A DNA stretch of 14,120 bases from an uncultured Dokdonia sp. Lineage in GTDB: Bacteria > Bacteroidota > Bacteroidia > Flavobacteriales > Flavobacteriaceae. Both the position numbers and the translations under genes were made by a program. The notes under the pieces are model-generated. The model worked only from the letters and a program-made list of their open reading frames with translations. It was not told the origin of the DNA and ran no database searches. The DNA lies in the NCBI GenBank assembly GCA_937124495.1, contig CAKZKZ010000786.1, positions 1 through 14,120 on the forward strand, given 5' to 3'. This document shows, one piece after another, positions 1 to 6,242 of the stretch (positions within the stretch are counted from its first letter, which is position 1; each line of letters opens with the position of its first letter).

Positions 1-139
1 CGGTGACAGGAAGACTATATATTTTGGTATAATCTTTTGACAATTTACTCAACACTGCTAGGATAGTCGTCAATAAGAGAAAGAATAAAAATTCTCTTAC
101 ATTCGATCGTTTTAACGTGATTTTTTTAAAAATAGACAT
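1..139 (-). CDS. YbbR-like protein, N-terminal fragment (cut by window edge)
   Basis: An ATG at 139 on the minus strand opens a frame of 46 codons that stays open to the window edge, so only the N-terminus is present. It begins MSIFKKITLKRSNVREF, followed by a hydrophobic stretch (about residues 17-30) and then KLSKDYTKIYSLPV. A short basic leader, one membrane segment and an (L/S)KLSK-Y-type start of a beta-rich domain are typical of flavobacterial YbbR-like proteins. In Firmicutes the family (CdaR) binds the c-di-AMP cyclase CdaA; its role in Bacteroidota is less clear. The start lies 9 nt beyond the stop of the glycosyltransferase, with GAGGG just before the ATG, so the two are probably cotranscribed and translationally coupled. 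The family call rests on a short segment and on gene order. Confidence 0.6.
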   Translation of the reverse strand, partial: MSIFKKITLKRSNVREFLFFLLLTTILAVLSKLSKDYTKIYSLPVT

Positions 140-148
140 CCCTCTAAG

Positions 149-1150
149 TTACTTAAAAAATAAATAAGGAAACCGCTTTTGAGGCTCCTTCCCTAACCAC
201 TGTATAGCTACAGTCGACTTTAAAAACCCTACACCATATCCATAAAACTGTACCGCAGTAGCAGCTATTGCCATGATGCCAATACCTATATTTTTAGTTA
301 GTACAGTTGCATGCACACCTATCAAAACGAAATATCCTATCACAGCGTATATAAAAAATAACCATCCAAGAATAGCCATCAAAATACTAAAGAGTACTCC
401 TATCAAAAATACGGTAGGAAACCAATAGGTGATTTTTGCCGAACCAGGATGCCATTCATTTAAAATAGGGCGTACCATTCCAAACTTATTGACTTGTGTA
501 TAAAATTTAGACCATGAGATACGACGTTTATGGTATACATACGCATCTGGAAGCAAACGTGTTTCAAACTCTTTATTCCACAAGCGTAATACTAAATCTG
601 GATCTTCACCGGGGTGAATTTTTCCAAAACCTTGACTTTCCTCAAATGCTTTTTTAGACAATCCCATATTAAAGCTACGAGGTTGAAAAGCATTAACTTG
701 TTTTTTACCTCCACGTATACCTCCTGTTGTTAAAAAAGAAGTCATACTATAATTAATCGCTTTCTGTAAAGAAGAAAACGAAGGGTGTGCTGCATCTGGC
801 CCGCCAAAACAATCTACATACGCTGCTCGTAATGCTTCATCCATCACACGTACATACTGTGGTGGTAAAATACAATCAGAATCTAGTATAATAAAATAGT
901 TTCCCGCCGCACGTTCCATTCCATAATTTCTGGAAGCACCAGGGCCTGAATTTGGTTTTGGAAGATAGGTGATTTGTAATCGGTCTGTATAATCTGCAAT
1001 GACAGTGTCACTGGGTTGTGACGATCCGTCTTCTATAATCACAATCTCAAATGGCAATGTCGTATCCTGACTCGCAAAACTATCCAATAACTCCTTGATC
1101 TCGTCAGGGCGGTTGTACACAGGAATGATAAATGAATAGGATAATTGCAT
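149..1150 (-). CDS. Membrane-anchored family 2 glycosyltransferase
   Basis: A 333-residue GT-A-fold glycosyltransferase of family 2, expected to move a sugar from a nucleotide-sugar to a cell-surface glycan or lipid acceptor at the inner membrane. Visible motifs: FIIPVYNR near residue 7; IIEDGSS near 38; SGPGASRNYG near 68; the metal-binding DSD at 90-92; and the acceptor-side ED in HPGEDPDL at 179-186. The last third (about 243-310) contains three hydrophobic segments, and the C-terminus is basic, so the catalytic domain is cytosolic and membrane-tethered. I chose ATG at 1150; the frame can be extended three codons to a TTG at 1159, but the ATG sits at the usual distance from the first beta strand. 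It is separated from fabI by a terminator and repeats and is followed directly by the YbbR-like gene. Donor and acceptor cannot be read from the sequence. Confidence 0.85.
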   Translation of the reverse strand: MQLSYSFIIPVYNRPDEIKELLDSFASQDTTLPFEIVIIEDGSSQPSDTVIADYTDRLQITYLPKPNSGPGASRNYGMERAAGNYFIILDSDCILPPQYVRVMDEALRAAYVDCFGGPDAAHPSFSSLQKAINYSMTSFLTTGGIRGGKKQVNAFQPRSFNMGLSKKAFEESQGFGKIHPGEDPDLVLRLWNKEFETRLLPDAYVYHKRRISWSKFYTQVNKFGMVRPILNEWHPGSAKITYWFPTVFLIGVLFSILMAILGWLFFIYAVIGYFVLIGVHATVLTKNIGIGIMAIAATAVQFYGYGVGFLKSTVAIQWLGKEPQKRFPYLFFK

Positions 1151-1210
1151 AGAACGCAAAGATAAGTAATCCCCCTAACCCCCGAAGGGGGAATCTTCTG
1201 GTTTCTGTAT

Positions 1211-1228
1211 ACGCTTTCGCGAAAGCGT
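1211..1228. repeat. CGCTTTCGCGAAAGCG palindrome, intergenic copy
   Basis: ACGCTTTCGCGAAAGCGT is a perfect 18-bp palindrome. The 16-bp core recurs exactly at 3500-3515 inside recN and in degraded form at 9383-9395. Such repetition in 14 kb is far above chance for an AT-rich genome, so this is a dispersed repeat or protein-binding site. Its function is not known to me. Confidence 0.8.
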
Positions 1229-1273
1229 AATTTTTACTTGAAAAGTTTTTCTTTTAGAGGTTAGGGGGAACAA

Positions 1274-1316
1274 AAAAATAGAGTAGTACTCTATTTTAGA
1301 ACACTACTCTATTTTT
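1274..1316 (-). terminator. Rho-independent terminator of fabI, with alternative stems
   Basis: The arms 1274-1287 and 1303-1316 pair perfectly over 14 bp (AAAAATAGAGTAGT and its complement) with a 15-nt loop. On the minus strand the stem ends in a run of seven T, as expected downstream of fabI, about 100 nt past its stop. The loop holds a third copy of the arm: ACTCTATTTT at 1288-1297 can pair instead with 1275-1284 around a 3-nt loop, so two mutually exclusive hairpins are possible. T-richness on both sides could allow bidirectional action. Confidence 0.75.
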
Positions 1317-1417
1317 ATTTTATTTCTAATCCTTTCTGTCCTTCGGACATCTCTCCCTTTGGGAGGGGCTTCTTTCTAAAAAACATTTTAGTTCCCCCTT
1401 CGGGGGCTAGGGGGATT

Positions 1418-2242
1418 TTACTCCTCCTGATCTCTTACAAAAGCATCCATCACTTCGTTACTCACACCTGTGTTACTGAAACCTCCATCATTATAAAGAT
1501 TTTGCATCGTTACACGCTTTGTAAGGTCTGAAAATAAGGTCACGGTATAATTTGCACAATCATCTGCTGTAGCATTTCCTAACGGACTCATTTTTTCTGC
1601 AAAAGCGATAAAGCCATCAAATCCTTTAACACCTTGTCCAGCCGTTGTTGGTGTTGGTGATTGAGAAATTGTATTGACACGTACGTTTTTCTCTTTTCCA
1701 AAATGGTACCCAAAACTACGCGCAATTGATTCTAAAAAGGCTTTGTTATCTGCCATATCATTATAATCTGGAAATACACGTTGTGCTGCCATATAGGTCA
1801 ATCCAACAATACTTCCCCACTCGCTCATAGCATCTTTCTTATATAAAGTTTGCATTGTTTTGTGAAAAGAAACGGCACTTACATCCCATCCTTTTTCTGT
1901 CCATGCATAATTTTGATCGGTATACGCACGTCCTTTACGTACATTCACAGACATCCCGATAGAGTGTAATACAAAGTCTAGTTTTCCACCTAGAATTTCC
2001 TGTGCTTTTTCTACTAAATTTTCAAGATCTTCTATAGAAGTGGCATCAGCAGGAATAATTTCAGAGCCTGTCTTTTCTGCAAGATCATTTAATGTTCCCA
2101 TACGCATAGCGATAGGTGCATTCGTCAATACAAATGTACCACCTTCTTCGTGTACACGTTCTGCGGTTTTCCATGCAATAGAGTTTTTATTTAATGCGCC
2201 AAAAATGATTCCTTTTTTTCCTTTAAGTAAGTTATACCCCAT
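1418..2242 (-). CDS. fabI: Enoyl-[acyl-carrier-protein] reductase I
   Basis: A 274-residue cytosolic short-chain dehydrogenase that reduces the trans-2-enoyl-ACP double bond with NAD(P)H, the last step of each fatty acid elongation cycle and the target of triclosan-type inhibitors. Visible: the N-terminal nucleotide-binding segment KGIIFGALNKNSIAW (about 10-24), with the divergent glycine motif typical of FabI; HSIG at 93-96; and the catalytic set Tyr150, Tyr160 and Lys167 (Y-x9-Y-x6-K) in TYMAAQRVFPDYNDMADNK. RVNTISQSPTPTTAGQGV (188-205) matches the substrate-binding loop region. The length and the C-terminal GFSNTGVSNEV are typical of Bacteroidota FabI. It starts at ATG 2242 and is transcribed alone as far as can be seen: a terminator follows, and 660 bp separates it from recN. 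Confidence 0.95.
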   Translation of the reverse strand: MGYNLLKGKKGIIFGALNKNSIAWKTAERVHEEGGTFVLTNAPIAMRMGTLNDLAEKTGSEIIPADATSIEDLENLVEKAQEILGGKLDFVLHSIGMSVNVRKGRAYTDQNYAWTEKGWDVSAVSFHKTMQTLYKKDAMSEWGSIVGLTYMAAQRVFPDYNDMADNKAFLESIARSFGYHFGKEKNVRVNTISQSPTPTTAGQGVKGFDGFIAFAEKMSPLGNATADDCANYTVTLFSDLTKRVTMQNLYNDGGFSNTGVSNEVMDAFVRDQEE

Positions 2243-2908
2243 TTCTAATATCGGTTAAAAGTTGGTTTTCGTTTTGAAGAGCAAATATCGGCGTTTATTT
2301 TTAAACCTGCATTATGCATTAGGAAATCTATTACATCTTTGAACTACTGCAAATACTACCACTACGCTATATTTTTTCATTTCACTATAACGATGTTATG
2401 TTAAAATAAAGAAAACATCAGTATTTATGGTATTTCAAAGTCTCATCTCGAAGTTTTAATGTATAATACGAGTGATTAGAAAATATATAATAGAGCAAAT
2501 AATATCTAATACCCATTAAAACATAACATAAGATGAATAATTTGTTTCTGTTGCATTCAAATTCTTTTATCTGATTTTACATTCTAAAGGGTATACTAAC
2601 CAAAAAACCTGTAACTCTTACGAACTACAGGTTTTACCAACTTGAATATATTATATTGTTTTGATATTACAAAACACTCACTGCTTGTTATATCAGGATA
2701 GGACTAACTATATGTTTCTATCAAAATCCCCATTCTAATAGATAGTTATATACCAACCTCAAACCAATCTTATTACAAAAATACAGGAGAAGAAAGAAAT
2801 GGAATCCCAGAGATATACGCAACACTAAAAACAGGTGATTTTACGGGTTTTTGTGTAGTTCATCGATGAAATGCATGAAAATTGCTTCCTCAAGTGATTT
2901 CTAAACGT
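2243..2908. other. Gene-free interval between recN and fabI
   Basis: About 665 bp without a convincing gene. It should hold the fabI promoter, but I found no clean TAnnTTTG on the minus strand; the nearest is GATATTTG (2277-2284). The only structured item is the hairpin at 2604-2635. A 55-codon open stretch on the plus strand ending near 2869, with YYKNTGEERNGIPEIYATL, has no start codon and matches nothing I know; it may be chance or a decayed gene. Confidence 0.5.
2604..2635 (-). terminator. Hairpin terminator downstream of recN
   Basis: AAAACCTGTA (2604-2613) and TACAGGTTTT (2626-2635) form a perfect 10-bp stem with a 12-nt loop. On the minus strand six T follow the GC part of the stem, giving a standard intrinsic terminator. 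It lies about 275 nt after the recN stop, so it would leave a long 3' untranslated region, or it may belong to an unrecognised short transcript. Confidence 0.6.
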
Positions 2909-4561
2909 TTAATTTAACAGATTTCTAGCATGTTCTAATGCGGCTGTTGTCTGACTATTTCCACCTAACATGGCAGCAATCTCTACAATACGATCCTCTT
3001 CAGAAAGGGATACAATATTGGTCTTTGTTTTTTCGGCTTCGTCGGTTTTGTAGACTTTGAAATGCGAAGCGCCTTGTCCTGCAATTTGTGGTAAATGGGT
3101 GATACTAATGAGTTGCATGGTATTCCCCATATCTTTTAAGATCGCGCCCATTTTTACGGCCACTTCTCCACTCACTCCCGTATCAATCTCATCAAAAATA
3201 AGCGTAGGCAATTTTTTATGTCGACTCAATACGGCTTTGATGGCAAGCATTACTCTAGAAAGTTCTCCTCCTGAAGCGCCTTTACCTAATTGTTTTACTT
3301 CCATTCCTTTGTTGGCTGAAAACAAAAAGTCTAATGCATCATTTCCATTAACCGTTAGCTCTTTTAAGGCTGTTAATTCTATATGTAATTGTGCATTGGG
3401 CATCCCTAATTCTACCAATATTTTCTCTATAGAAGCTTTTAATTTAGGTAAGGTCTTCGATCGTTTATCGTGTAATTGGGTGGCAATTTTTTGAGATTCC
3501 GCTTTCGCGAAAGCGATCTCTTCCTCCATCTTTGCGATCTGTTCATCTACATTTTGTACCTCGTACAACTCGTTATCTAGGCGTTCGCGTACCGCAATTA
3601 ACTCCGTGACTGAATCCACTTGATGTTTTTTCATCAGGTTGTATAGTAACTGGATTCTATTGCTTGTTTTTTCTAAGGTCAGTGGGTCTGCATCTACGCT
3701 TCCAGACAGGTCTGAAAGTTCCTGGGTAAGATCATCTACCTCTATAAATACGCTATGTACTCTATTGTATAAGCCTTCATAGTCATCTCCAAAACCACTA
3801 ATCTTAGACAATGCTGATCTTGCTTCTGACAACTGATCCATAATGCCGACTTCGTCTTGTGTCAACTTTTGTTGTGCAATAGACAAGCTTTCTTGAATTT
3901 CTTCGGCGTGACTTAACGTTTTAAGTTGGGTTTCTAGTTGCTCAAACTCGCCTTCTATGAGTTTGGCTTCATCGAGCTCTGTAAATAAAAAGGATTGGTA
4001 ATCAAATTCTAATTGAGCGCGTTGCTTCTTTTCTTGCGCCTGTTGCAATTGTACTAACTTATTCTTCCAGATCGTATACTGATTGTAATACTTCTTACGG
4101 AGAGGCATGGCATTTGCAAAGGTATCCAATACTTCAAATTGATAGTCATTTTCTAAAACATCTAATGTTTTATGCTGACTATGAATATCTACCAATCGTT
4201 CTCCCAACGCACCGAGTTGTGCTAAAGTCACTGGCGTATCATTAATAAACGCACGACTTTTCCCGGAAGGTAAAATCTCCCGACGGATGATCGTCGCATC
4301 TTTATAATCCAGATCTTGCTTCTTAAAAAACGATTGTAGCTGATAGCCAGACACTTCAAAGATGCCTTCTATAATGCATTTTGTCCTCATATCACCCGCG
4401 CTAGAGCTATCAGCTCGTTTGCCTGTAATAAGTCCCAAAGCTCCTAACAAAATAGACTTTCCTGCTCCTGTCTCTCCCGTAATCACGGTAAACCCGTCTT
4501 GTAAGGATAACTGCGCTTCTTCAATAAGCGCATAGTTTTTTATGGATAAGGATGTGAGCAC
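2909..4561 (-). CDS. recN: DNA repair protein RecN
   Basis: An SMC-like ATPase that acts early in recombinational repair of double-strand breaks. With the GTG at 4561 as start it has 550 residues, the normal family length. Walker A GETGAGKS is at 29-36, the Q-loop region DIHSQHKT at 125-132, a long Glu/Lys/Gln-rich coiled coil about 150-390, the ABC signature GASGGELSR at 428-436, Walker B LIFDEID at 454-460 and the H-loop His at 489. The frame extends upstream to an ATG at 4660, but those 33 extra residues have no RecN counterpart, and a flavobacterial-type promoter lies inside that extension (4591-4620). VLTSLSIKNYALIEEA after the GTG is the classic RecN N-terminus. The coiled coil carries the CGCTTTCGCGAAAGCG repeat (encoding AFAKA). 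Confidence 0.93.
   Translation of the reverse strand: MLTSLSIKNYALIEEAQLSLQDGFTVITGETGAGKSILLGALGLITGKRADSSSAGDMRTKCIIEGIFEVSGYQLQSFFKKQDLDYKDATIIRREILPSGKSRAFINDTPVTLAQLGALGERLVDIHSQHKTLDVLENDYQFEVLDTFANAMPLRKKYYNQYTIWKNKLVQLQQAQEKKQRAQLEFDYQSFLFTELDEAKLIEGEFEQLETQLKTLSHAEEIQESLSIAQQKLTQDEVGIMDQLSEARSALSKISGFGDDYEGLYNRVHSVFIEVDDLTQELSDLSGSVDADPLTLEKTSNRIQLLYNLMKKHQVDSVTELIAVRERLDNELYEVQNVDEQIAKMEEEIAFAKAESQKIATQLHDKRSKTLPKLKASIEKILVELGMPNAQLHIELTALKELTVNGNDALDFLFSANKGMEVKQLGKGASGGELSRVMLAIKAVLSRHKKLPTLIFDEIDTGVSGEVAVKMGAILKDMGNTMQLISITHLPQIAGQGASHFKVYKTDEAEKTKTNIVSLSEEDRIVEIAAMLGGNSQTTAALEHARNLLN
3500..3515. repeat. CGCTTTCGCGAAAGCG palindrome inside recN
   Basis: An exact copy of the 16-bp core at 1212-1227, here inside the coding sequence. 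On the minus strand it encodes about residues 349-354 (EIAFAKAE) in the coiled coil, where the small helix-compatible residues would be tolerated. The frame is kept. Confidence 0.8.
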
Positions 4562-4590
4562 GAGTTCTTTTATGTTTTGGATGAATGCTG

Positions 4591-4620
4591 TAAAGATAGT
4601 GGAGTTTCTCCAGATTTCAA
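4591..4620 (-). promoter_or_regulatory. Putative recN promoter (flavobacterial -33/-7 type)
   Basis: On the minus strand TTG (4618-4620) is followed after 19 nt by TATCTTTA (4591-4598), one base from the Bacteroidota -7 consensus TAnnTTTG. Transcription would begin about 20 nt before the GTG at 4561, which supports that start over the ATG at 4660. Confidence 0.5.
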
Positions 4621-4700
4621 ATGGAAAATAGCATATAATTTGGAATTTTTCCAGATTCATGGAATTAGATTACTCTACTAGCTAACATTTAATTGTTTGG

Positions 4701-4746
4701 ATTACGGGAAACCGTAATGATTATTGAGGGGGATTTTGGAGATTGT
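4701..4746. repeat. 46-bp hairpin element, copy 1 (upstream of the radical SAM gene)
   Basis: ATTACGG-GAAA-CCGTAAT (4701-4718) is a perfect 7-bp stem closed by a GAAA tetraloop. After a variable segment comes GATTTTGGAGATTGT (4732-4746). The whole block matches 6043-6088 at 40 of 46 positions without gaps. It lies between the divergent recN and radical SAM genes, with its right end 36 nt before the latter's start. It may be an operator, an RNA leader element or a dispersed repeat. Confidence 0.7.
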
Positions 4747-4782
4747 ACAGATACTCCTATACCCAAATTATAATTACAAAAA

Positions 4783-6015
4783 TTGAAAAGATTACTTATT
4801 ATATCATTTGACCTTATAAGAAGAGGAGAAATAAATAAATCACTAGCTATAAGCTCCTTATTAGCCTTTTTAAAAACTGATTCTAGATATGGAAAAGATT
4901 TTATTGTTGAACATGTATCTCTAAACATGTATTCTATCAAAAATAAATTTAATCCCAATGAGCACCTTAAAAATATAAACTACACTAAATATGATTACAT
5001 AGCATTATCTGCTTATGTATGGAATGAATACTTAATTAATCCATTAATGACATCAATTAAAGACACCTATAAGTTTTCTGGTGACTTTATCCTTGGTGGA
5101 TATCAAATATCTTATTCTCAGAATCCAGAAAAAGAATATCCTTTATCTAAATATTTTATAAGTGGTTATGCTGAACAAAGTTTACTTGATATTATGTGTA
5201 AAAACACGACTAGCTTTTACCTAGATGCAAAAATAGATTTTAAAAATATATCTTCTCCATACTTAACTGGTGAATTACCAATTACACAAAATCAAGAAAT
5301 GGTACGTTTAGAAACTAAACGAGGTTGTCCTTATCGATGTTCATTTTGTGCTCATAGAGATCTTAACACCAACCGTGTTCATAAAGGTTCTTTAGATAAA
5401 GTTTTTAAAGAACTAGAACTCTTTAAAAAGAAAGATGTAAAAAAAATAAATATCATCGATCCAATTTTTAATGTGGGTACTGATTATTTATTAGTCATGA
5501 AGAAATTAGTAGAAATACAGTTTGATGGACTAGTAAGTATTCAAGCTAGATTTGAAACTATAAAGGGAGATAGAGGGAGTCAATTTCTTGATTTATGCTC
5601 AAAACTTAATATGAACCTTGAATTTGGTTTGCAGACTGCATCAGAGCAAGAAAGTAACCTAATAAATCGAAAAAATAATCCTGAGGTTATCAAGCAAATT
5701 ATGTCCAACCTTAATCAACGTGATATTCCTTATGAAATAAGTCTTATTTATGGATTGCCTTCTCAAACACTAAACTCCTTTACAGAAAGTATTGATTTTG
5801 CTTTTACAAACGGTTGTAAAGATGTCACTGCTTTTCCTTTAATGTTACTCAAAGGAACAGAACTATATGACCAAAAGCACAAGTTTGCATTTAAAGAAAA
5901 AATAATAGGGAATTTCAACATCCCTGTAGTTGTTGAAAGTAATAGCTTTTCAGAATCAGAATGGAAACAGATGGAGTATATAGCAAACCAGTTAACAGAG
6001 AATCAAAGAGTGTGA
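4783..6015 (+). CDS. Radical SAM protein with B12-binding-like N-terminal domain
   Basis: A 410-residue cytosolic radical SAM enzyme of unknown substrate. Residues about 1-140 look like a Rossmann-type B12-binding domain (LLIISFD at the start, YDYIALSAYVW, ILGGYQIS, then YFISGYAEQSLLDI, like the usual DYVVxGEGE segment), but the cobalamin-ligating DxHxxG is absent, so it may not bind cobalamin. The cluster motif CPYRCSFC gives Cys182, Cys186 and Cys189. Further family segments are IDPIFN, LEFGLQTAS and SLIYGLPSQT. No SPASM or TRAM domain follows. The start is TTG; no ATG or GTG lies upstream in frame at a sensible place, and MKRLLIISFD is a natural beginning. It is divergent from recN, 227 nt before the SIR2 gene on the same strand, and AT-richer than recN, which suggests acquisition. 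It could be a methyltransferase, thiomethylase or maturase; no choice is possible. Confidence 0.8.
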   Translation: MKRLLIISFDLIRRGEINKSLAISSLLAFLKTDSRYGKDFIVEHVSLNMYSIKNKFNPNEHLKNINYTKYDYIALSAYVWNEYLINPLMTSIKDTYKFSGDFILGGYQISYSQNPEKEYPLSKYFISGYAEQSLLDIMCKNTTSFYLDAKIDFKNISSPYLTGELPITQNQEMVRLETKRGCPYRCSFCAHRDLNTNRVHKGSLDKVFKELELFKKKDVKKINIIDPIFNVGTDYLLVMKKLVEIQFDGLVSIQARFETIKGDRGSQFLDLCSKLNMNLEFGLQTASEQESNLINRKNNPEVIKQIMSNLNQRDIPYEISLIYGLPSQTLNSFTESIDFAFTNGCKDVTAFPLMLLKGTELYDQKHKFAFKEKIIGNFNIPVVVESNSFSESEWKQMEYIANQLTENQRV

Positions 6016-6042
6016 ATTAAGGATAGGATTTATTTTGGGTAG

Positions 6043-6088
6043 ATTACGGGAAACCGTAAGGGTTTTTGTTGGAGATTTTGGAGATTGT
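6043..6088. repeat. 46-bp hairpin element, copy 2 (between radical SAM and SIR2 genes)
   Basis: Matches 4701-4746 in the same orientation: TTACGG-GAAA-CCGTAA (6044-6059), then GATTTTGGAGATTGT (6074-6088). Here the hairpin is followed by GGGTTTTTG, so it could also terminate the radical SAM transcript 28 nt after its stop. It lies 154 nt before the SIR2 start. Confidence 0.7.
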
Positions 6089-6242
6089 CGGATTGGATAT
6101 GATTAATGTGTATTTCAAAATCGTTTACAATCATTTTAACGGCTATAAATGAAATTTCATCTATGTAAATCCCTATGCATGTATAATTTATGTGTTTTAG
6201 AAGTAATAATATAAACAAGTTGACAAACATTTAAGGGCATCT

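Larger units (their letters stand above)
1171..1414. repeat. Inverted C-rich/G-rich repeats around the fabI-glycosyltransferase spacer
   Basis: The spacer is bounded by 23-bp sequences, 1171-1193 and 1392-1414, that are inverted copies of each other with a single mismatch. Each is built from CCCCCTAAC next to CCCCCGAAGGGGG. A partial further copy (AGGTTAGGGGG, 1258-1268) lies inside, in the same orientation as the right copy. Between 1171 and 1268 sits the palindrome at 1211-1228. Two small hairpins follow, GTCC-TTC-GGAC at 1338-1348 and CTCCC-TTT-GGGAG at 1353-1365. No ORF of note is inside. This resembles intergenic REP or MITE-type elements; I see no transposase and no clear target duplication. 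Confidence 0.65.

Noticed and set aside
2705..2869. Possible small plus-strand gene (YYKNTGEERNGIPEIYATL)
   Set aside because: The open stretch has no ATG, GTG or TTG at a useful place, no ribosome-binding site and no similarity I recognise.
4783..6015. Radical SAM protein as a prokaryotic viperin (pVip)
   Set aside because: The cysteine motif is CPYRCSFC near residue 182, after a B12-binding-like domain, and the following segments match the B12-binding radical SAM group. Viperins have the motif close to the N-terminus with different surroundings.
4701..6088. The paired 46-bp repeats as attL/attR of an integrated element
   Set aside because: No recombinase lies between them, they enclose a single gene, and each has a hairpin located before a gene, so a regulatory or dispersed-repeat role fits better.
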